A program made the position numbers and the translations under genes. Shown here in pieces: positions 51,777 through 63,400 of a stretch of 64,000 nt of DNA (its first letter is position 1; the number at the start of each line of letters is the position of its first letter). Below the pieces are notes generated by a model, which worked only from the letters and a program-made list of their open reading frames with translations, was not told where the DNA came from and ran no database searches. The stretch is from Ereboglobus sp. (GTDB lineage Bacteria; Verrucomicrobiota; Verrucomicrobiia; Opitutales; Opitutaceae): assembly GCA_029974595.1 (NCBI GenBank), contig JARKRC010000005.1:62001-126000 (forward strand), written 5' to 3'.

Positions 51777-54152
51777 CTATCTGAACGAGATGTTGTAGCT
51801 CACTGTGATCTGGCGGCCCAGGGCCAGCTTGCGGTTGGCGCCGACGTAGCGTTTGTCCATCAGGTTTTTGCCGCTGAGCGTGAGGGACTGTCGCGCCTTT
51901 CCCTGCTTCCACTCATATTTGAGGAAGCCTCCGAAGAGAATCAACGACGGCGAATCGTAATAGATTTGCTCGGCATTGTTCTCGCCCGCCACCAGGGAAT
52001 TTTTTGCTATATAATTCGCATTCACGTAGCCGGACCGGTAGCCCATGCGCGCGCCGATGCTGAATCCCCTGAACATGCCCGGGAACTGGTATTTGGCCGC
52101 GATGTGCAGGGTTTTGTCGGGGGTTTTTATTTTGCGCGAGCCCACCGGATAGCGGGGATCACTGGACTCGATGACTTTCGCATTAATATACGAAGCCGAC
52201 ATGGCCAGCACAAGGCCGCTGAACGGCCTGACGTCCATGTCCATGTCCGCGCCCTCCACCCGGTGCTTGCCCGTGCTTGTATATTCGGGAGTGCCGTCGC
52301 CGGCCAGGAAGAATTCGTGATTCGTCTGCGCTATATTGTCCTTTTCTATATGAAAGCCCGAGACGGCGAGATTGATTTTGCCGCGAAACGCGCTCGTCCG
52401 GATTCCCCCCTCGAAACCCCGTCCGGTCTCGTTCGGCATCACCTCGCCCGTCCCGCTGTCCACGACGATCTCGGTGTTGTAGGATGTGCTGTAGTTTCCG
52501 AATACGATCAGGCGGTTGTCCCCATAGGGGTTCCAGTTGCAACCGAGGCTGTGCGTGATGTCGTGATCCTTGAGCGCGCGTCTCCAGCCCTGCCAGTCCT
52601 CGTCGGTGATGAGTCGGGTGCCGCTATAGACTTTATTATAAACCTCGTCGTAGCGCAGGCTGCCCATGAGGATGAGCTTGTTGCCGAACATATACATGCG
52701 CTCGGAGACGGAATAGCCGGTCATCCTTTCGTATTCATAACGCTGGCTGTCCAGGCGGGAAAGCCCGCCCTGCCGGTTCTTGCTTCTTATGTTTTCAAAG
52801 CTGAACCAGTCCGTGCTCCAGTCCGGATTGAGGGGGTCCATGTAATATACGCTGTCGGGAATGACGCCGCCGCCGGAGACAGGCTTGTTTTGCGCGGTTG
52901 GCAATTCCCAGTAGGAGCGGTCGAGGTCGATCCTGGCGGTGTCGAAGAGAAAGTGCAGGGCGTGGCGGATTTTGCCCGTCTTGAAATAGCCCAGCAAGTC
53001 CGCCTGGATCGCATAGGGATAATCATAATCCTGATACCACACACGCGGATAAATGGCCCGCATGCCGGCGCCGGGAACATCCACGGAATAATTGGAATCG
53101 GTGTAGTGATTCTGGTCCCATTTTTTCTCCTGCCATTGATAGGCGGCGCGGAATTTCCAATTCCTGCCGAGCTTTTGCTCCAGGAGGACATTCATACCCG
53201 TGTAGGAACGGTTATACCATTCGTTGGGGCCGCCGGTCGTGTTGAATGTGGCGAGATCCCAGTAAGGCCCCATGAGCGTGCCGGTTCTCGTATTCCAATC
53301 TTTGCCGGTCACTGTGTTGCCGGTCGTCCAGCGCGGCACCATGTCGCCGCGGCGGCCCTCGGCTTTCTGGAGTTCATACGAAACCGTTATGTCGGTTGTG
53401 CGGGTGGGCTTGTATAAAAGGCGGGCGAAATAGGTGAGGGTTTCGTTCTGGGTGTATTCAATATTGCCCTTCCCCGAGGAATACGATGCCACGCCCAGAA
53501 AATAGAGTTTCCTTTTATAAATGGGCGTGTTGATGGAAACGCTGCCGCGCATCCGGTCATAATTGCCCGCCGAGACGCCGGCCGTGTAGAGCGGGCGCGC
53601 TCGCGGCCTTCTGGAGACATAGTTTATCACGCCGCCCGGCTGCGCCATGCCGTAAAGCGTGGACATGGGGCCTTTGATCACCTCGACCTGCCGGGTGTTG
53701 CCAAGCTGGGGCGGCGGGGCATTCCTGAAACCGTCGCGCAGCTTCGAGATTTTGAATCCGCGGAAAGTCGCGTATTCGCTTGGCGTGGCGCCTGCGACCG
53801 GATCGGCGGAGTCACCGTCGAGGGCGAGGCCGCTGATGGATGAAAGCTGGTCGATGACCGAAACCATGTCGAAATCCTCCATGAACTCGGAGGTCACCAC
53901 CTGGATTTGATAAGGGAGGTTGGCGATGAGCTCGGAGGTGCGCGTGCCGCTCATTGCCTGGGTTGACACCCAATCGTTGGCGTTGGACGACTCGACGATG
54001 TTGAACTGCTCCATTACGACGATTTCCTCGTCGGGCGGCTCGGCTGGCGCGGCCGTTTGCGCGGCCAGCGCGACGGGCAGGGAGAGGAGAAACAGCGCCG
54101 CGGCGCGCGACAGGCCCGGGCGGACGGACACATTGCGGGAATTTGTTTTCAT
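51777..54152 (-). CDS. TonB-dependent siderophore-type receptor
   Basis: 791 residues. Signal peptide (AALFLLSLPVALAAQ), a TonB-box-like segment (EEIVVMEQFNIVES), plug domain (about residues 65-190: QIQVVTSEFMEDFDMVSVID, RQVEVIKGPMSTLYGMAQPG followed by GVINYVSRRP), and a 22-strand barrel ending in aromatic NISFR. It resembles the large FhuA/FpvA-type receptors that are numerous in Opitutaceae. The last residues are Phe-Arg, unusual in that the terminal aromatic is penultimate. The ligand is unknown. It is convergent with the cytochrome block and 44 bp from the next autotransporter end. Confidence 0.88.
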   Translation of the reverse strand: MKTNSRNVSVRPGLSRAAALFLLSLPVALAAQTAAPAEPPDEEIVVMEQFNIVESSNANDWVSTQAMSGTRTSELIANLPYQIQVVTSEFMEDFDMVSVIDQLSSISGLALDGDSADPVAGATPSEYATFRGFKISKLRDGFRNAPPPQLGNTRQVEVIKGPMSTLYGMAQPGGVINYVSRRPRARPLYTAGVSAGNYDRMRGSVSINTPIYKRKLYFLGVASYSSGKGNIEYTQNETLTYFARLLYKPTRTTDITVSYELQKAEGRRGDMVPRWTTGNTVTGKDWNTRTGTLMGPYWDLATFNTTGGPNEWYNRSYTGMNVLLEQKLGRNWKFRAAYQWQEKKWDQNHYTDSNYSVDVPGAGMRAIYPRVWYQDYDYPYAIQADLLGYFKTGKIRHALHFLFDTARIDLDRSYWELPTAQNKPVSGGGVIPDSVYYMDPLNPDWSTDWFSFENIRSKNRQGGLSRLDSQRYEYERMTGYSVSERMYMFGNKLILMGSLRYDEVYNKVYSGTRLITDEDWQGWRRALKDHDITHSLGCNWNPYGDNRLIVFGNYSTSYNTEIVVDSGTGEVMPNETGRGFEGGIRTSAFRGKINLAVSGFHIEKDNIAQTNHEFFLAGDGTPEYTSTGKHRVEGADMDMDVRPFSGLVLAMSASYINAKVIESSDPRYPVGSRKIKTPDKTLHIAAKYQFPGMFRGFSIGARMGYRSGYVNANYIAKNSLVAGENNAEQIYYDSPSLILFGGFLKYEWKQGKARQSLTLSGKNLMDKRYVGANRKLALGRQITVSYNISFR

Positions 54153-54195
54153 AATATATAAAATCAGGAGCGGGTGATTGTGCGGGGTTGCGGTT

Positions 54196-57100
54196 TTACC
54201 AGAGCAGGCTGAGGCCGGCGTTGAAGGCGTATCCGTTCATCTTGCTTCCGGCATACCAACCTCCATCGAGGTTGATCAGGAAGTGCCTGCCGAGCATGAG
54301 CGACACGCCGGCGTCAAGCGCGCCGTAGGAGCCGCCCATGACGTTTTTGAAACGTCTGCCGCCGACGGTCACGGCGCCCTCGCCTTCCCATTCATAGACA
54401 AGGCTGGGGCGGATGTAGGAGGCGAACCGGCCCTTGCCGCTCCACACGGAAAACTCGCGCCAGAGCCGCACGCCGAAGCGGCCCTCGATGGTGTCGGCGC
54501 TGTCGATCGCATATTCGCGGTCGAAGGCGTCGGAGACGGCGTCCACCTTGTGTTTTTGCAGCATGGCCTGGAACTGCGGCTCGATGTTCCAGCTCCAGTC
54601 AACCGGGAGCACCCCGCCGGCCTCGATGGAAACGGCGATGCTCGTGCCCTCGGTGCTGAACACGGGCATGCCGGGCACAATGATGTCGTAATCTTCCTGC
54701 GAGTTGCGGATAAGCAGGTCTATGTAAAGCGGGGCGGGACGATACGAGGCGTAGAAACCGATACCGGTGGACTTGGCCTTGGTGGAGGAGGTTTTGCCAT
54801 CCAGATCCATGTCCGTCTCCGCGTAATCATAAAAAACGCCGACGGTGGCGGGCTTGTCGCTGCCCTTCTTGTTGTTCCAATCCGCGCCGATCTGTATGCC
54901 GCTCGTCCTCGCCTCCGCGTGATGATAAAGCGCGTCGTTCAGGCGGTCCTCGCGCCAGAGTCCGCCGCTCCAAAGCTGGAAATCATGCGGGCTGTTTTCC
55001 GCGCGCATCGCCATCAGCCTGCGGCTGAGACCGGCCGCCGAAGCCTTGCCCGCAAGATAACCCGCGGCGTCAATCCCGCCGACCGCGGGCACCTCCGGCG
55101 AGAGCAAGTCGGCGGAAAGCGTGTATTTTTTGCGATCCTCGGAGGGCGTGACCACCCAGTCGTAAGCGCCGCTGACATGCCGCCCGGCGATCTCCGCGGT
55201 GTAATGCGGCGCGGCGCTGCCGCTGATTTCAAAAAACACGGCTTCCTGCGTCCATGTCGCGCCGTCGATGAAGGTCTCGTCGATATTGACGCGGACTTTT
55301 CCCAGGCCGGTCGCGCTGCCGGTCACTTGCAGGCTGTCGATTTCGTAGATGACGCCTGCGACGGCGTTGACTTTCGCGTTAAAGATGACCGCGCCGTCGT
55401 TGGCGAGGCTGGTGATTTTCTGGCTGAAGCGGCCCATGTCGATCGCGCCGCCGGATTCGGTGACGACGCGCGGCGTGTTGAGCCAGACGTTGGCCGCGCC
55501 CGCCCTGAGAACGCCCTCGCGCACGGTGGCCGCGCCGCCGAGCCCGACCGCCTGCGACAGCGTGAGCGCGCCCGCGCCGGTCTTGAGCAAGGAGCCCGCG
55601 CCGGTGAGGGCGCCCGCGTAAACACCGTCGGCGGCCTGCGCAAACTCCAGCGTCGCGCCCGCGAGCACCTCGGTGGCGGCGGCGATGTTGTGCGCGCCGC
55701 CCGCGAGCGTGCCCGAGCGCACCTGCATGCCGCCGGTGTTCGCAAAGGTCGCGCCGGTGACATCGAGGCGTCCCGCGCCTTCCTTGATAAAAAGCGCGTC
55801 GCCCGAAAGCGCGCCGGAGAATTGCGCGCCGGCGCCGCCGGCCACGGTGAAACCGCCGCCCGCGCCCGCGACCTTGAGCGCTTTCGTCCATGCGGCGGTG
55901 CCGGTGTATTCGAGCAGGCCGATGGCGGTAGCGCCGCCGAGTGTGATGTCGGCATTGAGGAAATTCTCGCTGGCCAGCCGCACGACGCCTTCCTGGATGG
56001 TCGCGCCGCCGGGCAGCACAGCGCGCGTTTGCAAGTCGAGCGTGCCCGCGCCGGTCTTGACGAGTTGATTGCCACCCACGCCGGTGTAGCTGCCGCTGAA
56101 GCTGAACGTGCTCGTGCCGCTCGCAATGTCGAACACGAGGTCAGCCTCGTTCAGGTCGAGCATGCCGTCGCCGACGATGCCCGTCGTGGTGTAAGCCGTC
56201 TGGCCGTCGCGCACTTTGTAGATGCCGCTGGCTTTGATGTCGAGCCGGCCCGCGCCGATGTTGCCGGTGAGCAAACCCTGCTCGATGACGGTGTCGCCGT
56301 GGGTGTTCGCCCCGGTGAGCGTGAGCGCGCCCGCGCCCGTTTTGTGCAACGTGCCCGCGCCGCTGATGACTCCGGCATACGTGGCGTCGGCGGTTTGCGA
56401 GAACTCGACGGTCGCGTCCGCCGCGACGATGGTGTCGCCTTTGATGGTGGCCGCATTGCCGCGCAGCGTGCCTGCCTCGACGAGTGTGTTGCCGGTGTTG
56501 TTCATCGTGGCCGCGGTGATGTCGAGCGTGCCGCTTCCCGACTTCACAAAGTCGCCCGCGCCCGTCGCGGTCGCGGTGAAGTTTGCACTGCCGTCGATGA
56601 GGAAACCGCCGCCTGCACCGGTCAGAGCGATGTCCTTTGTCCACGCCGCCGCGCCGGTGTAGGCGATGAGGCCGCGTGTCACTGCGTCGCCGAGTTGGAT
56701 TGCGCCCGCGCCGAGTTTGGCGGCGTCGTCGAGTTTTACCGCGCCATCCTTGATAAAGGCGTTCGCGAGCGAAATGGCGCTGGTGAGTTCCAATGTCCCT
56801 GCGCCGGTTTTGATAAAGTCGTTGCCGTTGCTGAGCGCGCCTTGGAAACCAAAGTTGCCGGTCACGCCGTCAGCCACGTCGAACACGAGGTCGTTTCCGT
56901 TGAGGTCAATTGCGCCGTTGCCGAGAATGCCGGTGAAGGTGACGCTTGAGCCTGCGCCCATTTTGTAGGTGCCTGCCGCTTCCACGGTGAGCGTGCCAAC
57001 GCCGATATTTCCTTCGACCAGACCCGCGCTGATGAGCGTGTCGCCGTAGGTATTCGCGCCGGTGAGCGTGAGACTGCCCGCGCCGGTCTTGTGCAACGTG

Positions 57101-60100
57101 CCCGCGCCGCTGATGGCTCCGGCATACGTGGCGTTGGCAGTTTGCGAGAACTCGACGGTCGCTCCTTCGGCGACGGCGGTGTCGCCTTTGATCGTGGCTG
57201 CGTCGCCGCGCAATGTGCCCGCATCGACAACCGTGTTGCCGGTGTTGTTCATCGTGGCCGCCGTGATGTCGAGCGTGCCGCTTCCGGACTTCACAAAGTC
57301 GCCCGCGCCCGTCGCGGTCGCGGTGAAGTTTGCGTTGCCGTCGATAAGAAAACCGCCGCCTGCGCCGGTGAGACCGATGTCCTTTGTCCAAGCCGCCGCG
57401 CCGGTGTAGGCGATGAGGCCGTACGTGGTTGTGTCGCCGAGCTGGACCGCGCCCGCGCCGAGTTTTGCCGCGTCATCGAGTTTTACCGCGCCGTCCTTGA
57501 TGTGCGTGCTCGCGAGGGTGAGTGTTTGCTGCAAGTCGAGCGTGCCCGCGCCGGTTTTAATGAAGTCGCTGCCATTGCTGAGCGCGCCCTGGAAGCCAAA
57601 CGTGCCCGTGACTCCGTCGGCCACGTCGAACACGAGGTCGTTTCCGTTGAGGTCGATCGTGCCATTGCCGAGGATGCCGCTGAACGTGACGTTTGAACCC
57701 GCGCCCATTTTATAGGTGCCCGCTGCTTCCACGGTGAGCGTGCCAATGCCGATGTTGCCCTCGACCAAACCTGCGCTGATAAGCGTGTCGCCGTAGGTGT
57801 TCGCTCCGGTGAGCATGAGCGCGCCCGTACCCATCTTGTGCAATGTGCCCGCGCCGCTGATGGCTCCGGCATACGCGGCGCCGACGCTTTGGAAAAACTC
57901 GACGGTCGCGTCTGCCGCGACGGTGGTGTCGCCTTTGATGGTGGTCGCGTTGCTACGCAGCGTGCCGGCCTCGATAAGCGTGTTGCCGGTGTTGTTCATC
58001 GTGGCCGCGGTGATATCGAGTGTGCCGCTCCCCGACTTCACAAAGTCGCCCGCGCCTGTCGCGGTCGCTGTGAAGTTTGCGCTGCCGTCGATAAGAAACC
58101 CGCCGCCTGCGCCGGTCAGGCCGATGTCCTTTGTCCAATCCGCCGCGCCGGTGTAGGCGATGAAGCCATGCGTGGTTGTGCCGCCGAGTTGGACTGCGCC
58201 CGCGCCGAGTTTTGCGGCGTCGTCGAGTTTTAGCGCACCGTCCTTGATGCGCGCGCCCGCGAAGGCGAGTGTTTGTTGCAAGGCGAGCATGCCGGAACCG
58301 GTTTTGACGAAATGGCCGCCGCCGGTGATCGTGCCCGCGAAATCAAACACGGAGTCGCCGCCCGCGATGTTGAACACCAAGTCCGCCGAGCCGAGGAGCA
58401 CGCCACCGTCGCCCGCGAGTCCGCCGACCGTCACGGCAGTCAGCGCGCCCGCGTCGTAAGCGCCGCCCGCGTTGACCGTGAGAATGCCCGTGCCAACGAC
58501 GCCTTGCAGCGTGCCCGCGTTGATCGTGGTGTCGCCGTAGGTGTTGGAGCCCGAGAGCGTCACGACACCCGCGCCGGTTTTAATCACGGAGCCGGAGCCG
58601 CTGATGTTTCCGTTGTAGCTGAACGTATCGGCGATGTCGAAAAGCACGGAGCCCGCAGTGATGATGGCGGCGCTCTTGCCCGCCGTTGACGAGGCGAGGT
58701 TCGCGCCGTCGGCAATCCTGAGCATCGCGCCCGCATCGACCTCCGCGGCGCCGCCGGCTTTGCGGAAGAGGACATTTCCGGCGATTGAAAGCGTGCCGGT
58801 GGCGACGCGCAGGGCGGCGGTTGTTCCCGTGAGAGAAAGAGTGCCGGAGAGCGTCCAGTCGTCGCCCTGCATTGTCAGCGATTTGAAACCGGAGGTGGCC
58901 GTCCGTCCGATGAAATTGTTGTCCTCCGAGCCGGAGCCGCGAAGCACGACGCGGTTTGAGTTTGTGGAAGCGCTGACCGCGTCGCCTTCGAGCACGGAGC
59001 CGGTGTCGAGTGTGATGAGGCTGTCCGCGCCATTGGTCGCCGAAAGATAAATGGCGGCGACGACCGTGCCGGTGGCGCGGATGGTGCCGGTGTTGGTGAT
59101 GACGGCTTCGTTGCCCATGAAAATGCCGTGGCGCACGCCCTCGATCAGACCGGCGTTGGTGATGGTCGCCGTGGCTATGGCGGTGGCGGCGGACTGGCTG
59201 ATGGCCGCGCCCATCTGGCCGCTGGTGAGCGTGCCGGGCGCGCCGTAATCGTGGGTACTCCTGATGACGCCGCCAGCCTCGTTCACAATGGAATGGCCGG
59301 TGAGCGTGCCGAGGTTGATGCCCTTGGCGCCGCCGGAGATGGTGCCCGCGTTGGCGAGCGTGAGCAGGCCGGCGTTGGTCATGTAGATGCCGGCGTTGCC
59401 GATCGCCGTGCTGGAGCCCTGGATCAGCGACGTGGCGTCATTCGAAAGGCTAAGGATGCCGTAGGAATACACGCCGGTGTCGGAACCGGTGATCACCGCG
59501 CCGTTGATGTTGCTCACGATGCCGGGGCCCGCGCTCGCATTATAATAAACACCGCGCTGGCCCGCCATGATGACGGACGCGTCGTTTGTCACCGTCATGC
59601 CCGCGTTTCCCGAGATGATGCCCGCGCCGCCCGCGCTTGTCGCGCTGATGACGCCGCCCGCGGTGTTCCGGATTTCCAAACCTGTGCCGGACGACACGCG
59701 GACGCCATAAGCGCCGCCCTCGATAAGGCCGCCGGTGTTGCTCACCTCGCCGCTTCCGATGGTGAACCATATCCCGCTCCTGTCGGCATGCTGGCCAATG
59801 ATTGTGCCGGTGTTTTCCACGATGCCGCCGACGCCGAGGATGACGCCGTTGGACGCGCCGACGGCGGCGCCTTTATTGACAAAATAGCCCCAGCCGCGCT
59901 CGAAGTTCATCGCCGCGCGGGTCGAGCCCGTGACGAGCCCGGTGGTGATGTAGCCGGTGGCCTCGTTGATGACGGTGGAGGCGCCGGTGGTTTTCAGATA
60001 AATGCCGTTGTAAGGCGACGCGCCATTGGCAGGCGCGCCCACGATGCCGCGATTCACAATCGTCCATGAGCAGGTGTCGGAATAAAGATCATACACGGCG

Positions 60101-60336
60101 TAATCGGCGTTCGTGACGGTGCTCCATGTGACGACCGCGCCGGCGGCGATTTCATAGGACAGGCCGTATGCGGTGGTGATCGCGAGGCCGCCGGTGCGGG
60201 TGCCCGTCACCTGCGCGGGGCTCTGCGCAAACAGGCCCGCGGGCAGGGCGCACAGGACGGGGAACGCCGCCGTCAGCAGCAGGCGACGGACGCGCGAAAG
60301 GCGGTGCGGGGCACGGGTCGGGATTATATTATTCAT
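54196..60336 (-). CDS. Autotransporter with 249-residue tandem repeats
   Basis: 2046 residues. Signal peptide (RRLLLTAAFPVLCALPAGLF). The first about 500 residues are beta-helical (ITNAGLIEGVRHGIFMGNEA and similar), followed by beta-strand repeats of the GTLxKTGAGTLxLxGxN type. Residues about 690-1430 contain three nearly identical 249-residue units. The C-terminal barrel (about residues 1780-2046: DFQLWSGGLWREDRLNDAL, then YAETDMDLDG, ending GYAFNAGLSLLW with a terminal Trp) is an autotransporter domain. It is a probable surface adhesin; the target is unknown. It lies 68 bp after the autotransporter coded upstream of it. Confidence 0.9.
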   Translation of the reverse strand: MNNIIPTRAPHRLSRVRRLLLTAAFPVLCALPAGLFAQSPAQVTGTRTGGLAITTAYGLSYEIAAGAVVTWSTVTNADYAVYDLYSDTCSWTIVNRGIVGAPANGASPYNGIYLKTTGASTVINEATGYITTGLVTGSTRAAMNFERGWGYFVNKGAAVGASNGVILGVGGIVENTGTIIGQHADRSGIWFTIGSGEVSNTGGLIEGGAYGVRVSSGTGLEIRNTAGGVISATSAGGAGIISGNAGMTVTNDASVIMAGQRGVYYNASAGPGIVSNINGAVITGSDTGVYSYGILSLSNDATSLIQGSSTAIGNAGIYMTNAGLLTLANAGTISGGAKGINLGTLTGHSIVNEAGGVIRSTHDYGAPGTLTSGQMGAAISQSAATAIATATITNAGLIEGVRHGIFMGNEAVITNTGTIRATGTVVAAIYLSATNGADSLITLDTGSVLEGDAVSASTNSNRVVLRGSGSEDNNFIGRTATSGFKSLTMQGDDWTLSGTLSLTGTTAALRVATGTLSIAGNVLFRKAGGAAEVDAGAMLRIADGANLASSTAGKSAAIITAGSVLFDIADTFSYNGNISGSGSVIKTGAGVVTLSGSNTYGDTTINAGTLQGVVGTGILTVNAGGAYDAGALTAVTVGGLAGDGGVLLGSADLVFNIAGGDSVFDFAGTITGGGHFVKTGSGMLALQQTLAFAGARIKDGALKLDDAAKLGAGAVQLGGTTTHGFIAYTGAADWTKDIGLTGAGGGFLIDGSANFTATATGAGDFVKSGSGTLDITAATMNNTGNTLIEAGTLRSNATTIKGDTTVAADATVEFFQSVGAAYAGAISGAGTLHKMGTGALMLTGANTYGDTLISAGLVEGNIGIGTLTVEAAGTYKMGAGSNVTFSGILGNGTIDLNGNDLVFDVADGVTGTFGFQGALSNGSDFIKTGAGTLDLQQTLTLASTHIKDGAVKLDDAAKLGAGAVQLGDTTTYGLIAYTGAAAWTKDIGLTGAGGGFLIDGNANFTATATGAGDFVKSGSGTLDITAATMNNTGNTVVDAGTLRGDAATIKGDTAVAEGATVEFSQTANATYAGAISGAGTLHKTGAGSLTLTGANTYGDTLISAGLVEGNIGVGTLTVEAAGTYKMGAGSSVTFTGILGNGAIDLNGNDLVFDVADGVTGNFGFQGALSNGNDFIKTGAGTLELTSAISLANAFIKDGAVKLDDAAKLGAGAIQLGDAVTRGLIAYTGAAAWTKDIALTGAGGGFLIDGSANFTATATGAGDFVKSGSGTLDITAATMNNTGNTLVEAGTLRGNAATIKGDTIVAADATVEFSQTADATYAGVISGAGTLHKTGAGALTLTGANTHGDTVIEQGLLTGNIGAGRLDIKASGIYKVRDGQTAYTTTGIVGDGMLDLNEADLVFDIASGTSTFSFSGSYTGVGGNQLVKTGAGTLDLQTRAVLPGGATIQEGVVRLASENFLNADITLGGATAIGLLEYTGTAAWTKALKVAGAGGGFTVAGGAGAQFSGALSGDALFIKEGAGRLDVTGATFANTGGMQVRSGTLAGGAHNIAAATEVLAGATLEFAQAADGVYAGALTGAGSLLKTGAGALTLSQAVGLGGAATVREGVLRAGAANVWLNTPRVVTESGGAIDMGRFSQKITSLANDGAVIFNAKVNAVAGVIYEIDSLQVTGSATGLGKVRVNIDETFIDGATWTQEAVFFEISGSAAPHYTAEIAGRHVSGAYDWVVTPSEDRKKYTLSADLLSPEVPAVGGIDAAGYLAGKASAAGLSRRLMAMRAENSPHDFQLWSGGLWREDRLNDALYHHAEARTSGIQIGADWNNKKGSDKPATVGVFYDYAETDMDLDGKTSSTKAKSTGIGFYASYRPAPLYIDLLIRNSQEDYDIIVPGMPVFSTEGTSIAVSIEAGGVLPVDWSWNIEPQFQAMLQKHKVDAVSDAFDREYAIDSADTIEGRFGVRLWREFSVWSGKGRFASYIRPSLVYEWEGEGAVTVGGRRFKNVMGGSYGALDAGVSLMLGRHFLINLDGGWYAGSKMNGYAFNAGLSLLW
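56010..58270 (-). repeat. Three tandem 747-bp coding repeats
   Basis: The same sequence GTCCTTTGTCCA occurs at 56632, 57379 and 58126, exactly 747 bp apart, and the flanking several hundred bases are nearly identical in each unit. 747 bp is 249 codons, so units keep frame. Differences are concentrated in a few codons. Partly similar sequence extends beyond the third copy on either side. Confidence 0.9.
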
Positions 60337-60403
60337 GGTAATTCTCGGGATGCTGGGTTCTCTCGCTTGCGATTGTTTGCATGGAATAAAACGCGGACGG
60401 CTC

Positions 60404-63400
60404 CTACCACGCGAAGGCCGCGCCGAAGCTGCCGCCGAAGCCTTTCAGCATGTCGCCGTGATACCACGCGCCCTCGACCTGAAGGCGGAAGCCGCCCTTC
60501 CATTCCAAGCCGAAACCGCCGTCGATCACGGCGATGGAGCCGTCGAATTTGTTGTCGAAAACCGCATCCGGCCCCTTGCCGCGGCCCAGCATCGTGACTG
60601 AGCCCCTGCCGTTGATCTCGTGGACGAGGCTGGCGCGCACCCACGGGATGAACGCGATCTCGCGCCTGGCGGCGGCGAACTCGCGCCAAACGCGCACGCC
60701 CGCGCGGCCCTCGATGGAAGCGGCGCTGGCGACCGAGATGCCGCGTCCGAAGCCGTCGGTGGTGTCCTCGATTTCGTGGCGTTGATAAACAATCTGCGCC
60801 TGCGGCTCGACATTCCACGCGGTGGAGCCCGGAAGCACGCCGCCGATTTCGATCGAAGCCGCCGTGCTCGTGCCCTTGGTCGTGAACCGCGCGGCGAAGG
60901 GCACGTCCACCTCGTAGTCGGAGCGCGCTGCATGGAGGATCACGTCAACATAAAGCGGCTTCGTGCGATAGGAGCCATACACGCCGACGCCGTAGGAAGT
61001 CGTGCGCGACTGCGACGCGCGGGCGCGCATTTCCATGTCGGAATCGGCATGGTCGTAATACACGCCGAGCGTGAGCGGACGCGCGGACATTTTGCCGAAA
61101 TTCCAATCAGCGCCGACCTGCGTGACATTGGCGCGCACTTCCGCGCCGTCATACAAATCCGCCGTCATCGTGTTTTCGCGGCGCATGCCGCCGGCCCACA
61201 CCTGGAATTCGTTTTTCTGGCTGGCCGTGCGTCCCGCGAGCAGACGCTGGCTGATCGCGTCGAGCGAGGCCTTGCCGGTGAGATAGGCCGCCGCGTCGAG
61301 CCCACCCGCAGCCGCCACCTCGGGCGAGAGGTCGCCGGTGGCGAGCACGATCTGCCCGCCGTTTTTCATGACCGTCCAGTCATACGGGCCGGTCACCGCG
61401 CGCGCGGCGAGGCCGGCGGTGTAATCGGAGGCGTCCGCGCCGGTGATGTCCATGACCGTCGCTGTCGTGCCGCCGGTGAGCGTCTCGGTTTCGGTGATGC
61501 GCACGAGCACCCGGCCCGAACCGAACGCCGAACCGGTCACGGTCAGTTTGTCGGCGTCCTTGATGAGGCCGTTGCCGGAATTCACGCTGGCGTTGAGATA
61601 GATGACGCCGTCGTTTTCCAGCGTCGCGATGCTGTGGCTGAAGCCGCTGGTGTCGAACGCGCCATCCGTGCCAATAGCAAGTCGCGAGGCCGCAGGCAGC
61701 GCGTTGGCCCTGGCCACCTTGAGCAGGCCCTGATTGATGAGTGTCGCGCCGGTGTGCGTGAGCGAGCCGCTCAACGTGAGCGCGCCCGCGCCGGTTTTGA
61801 GCAGCGAGCCGGAGCCGCTGATCGTGCCCGCGTAAACCGCATCGGCGACCTGATGCCATTCCGCGACGGCCCCGCCTGAAATGCTCACGCCCGCGCCGGG
61901 CATCGAGGCGGCGTCGCCGCGCAGCACGCCGGCGAGGATTCTCGCGCCGCCGAGTCCGCCGGTCGTCGCGCCGGTGATGTCGAGCACACCCGCGCCGTCC
62001 TTGGCGAACAGCGCATCGTCGGAAGACGTGATCGCGGAGGTGACGGCGATCTCGCCGCTGCGGACGATGAAGCCGCCGCCCAAGCCTTGCAGCGCGAGAT
62101 CGTGCGCCCACGCGACAGCGCCGGTGTATTCGATCATGGCGGATGTGGTCGCGCTGCCGATGACGACGGGCGCCTTGATGAAGGACTGGTCGGCGAGTTT
62201 GAGCACGCCGTCCTGAATGGCCGCGCCTTGGTTGAGCGCGACGCCGCTGAGAAGCTCCAGGGTGCCCGCGCCCGTTTTGATGAATTGCTTTCCGCCGGTG
62301 AGGCTGCCCGCGAACGAGAACGGTGTCGTGCCGCTCGCGACGTTGAGGACGAGGTTCGCGTTTGCCATGTCGATGGTGCCGTCGCCGAGCACGCCCGAGA
62401 TCGAGAACTCGGTCTTGTCCGCGGCGACGCGGTAGGTGCCGGAAGTCTCCACGGTCAGCGTGCCCGTGCCGGTGTTGCCGATGAGCACGCCCGCGCGGAT
62501 GATGGTATCGGCGTAGGTGTGCGTCGTCGTGCCGAGGTCGAGGACGGCGTCGCCGGTTTTCAGCAACGCGCCCGCGCCTTCGATCAAACCGGCGTAAGCG
62601 CCGTCGGTTGTCTGGTGAAATTCGATCACGCTGCCCGCGCCGGCCAGCTCGATGCCACCGGCTTTGAACTTCGTGCTGTCGCCGCGCAATGTGCCGTCGA
62701 GGACAACGGTTTTTCCATTGGCGATGTCGGTGATGCTGGCCGCGATAATGTCGAGTGTGCCGCTGCCGCTTTTCACGAAATTGCCCGCGCCGTTGATTGC
62801 AAACACGCCGGTCAGCGCAAGCGTGCCGCCGTCGTTGACCGCAAATCCGCCGCCGCCGCCCGCCGCGAGCGTGATGTTATGCGCCCACGCCGCCGTGCCG
62901 GTATATTCGATGAGGCCGCTCGTGGTGGCCGTGCCGAGCACAATCGGAGCCTGGATGAAGCTCTGGTCTTCGAGCCGGAGCACGCCCTCCTCGATGAGCG
63001 CGCCGCCTTGCAAGCGCGCCACGCTGCGAAGTTCGACCGTGCCCGCGCCGGTTTTTATCAGCGCGGAGGACGCAGAGCCGGCGAGCTGGCCGCCAAAATT
63101 GAATGTCCCCGTCACCCCGGCATTCGCGTGGAGCATGAGATTGGCGGCGTTGAGATGCACGGTGCCCGCGCCTTCGATGCCCGTAACGGTGAACGTGGAA
63201 ACACCGTCGGCGACCATGTAGGTCGCGGGTGCTTCCACCGTGAGCGTACCCGCGCCGATGTTTCCCTGAAGCGTGCCGCTGCGGATCGTGGTGTCGCCCG
63301 CGTAGGTGTTCGAACCGGTCAGGTTGAGCAGGCCGACGCCGTCTTTGATGAGGCTGCCCTTGCCCGAGATGACACCGGAAAACGCGTGCCCCGCCGCCGC

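Noticed and set aside
54178-56949. 923-codon open frame on the + strand
   Set aside because: Antisense to the repeat autotransporter; the apparent repeats are the reverse image of the real gene.
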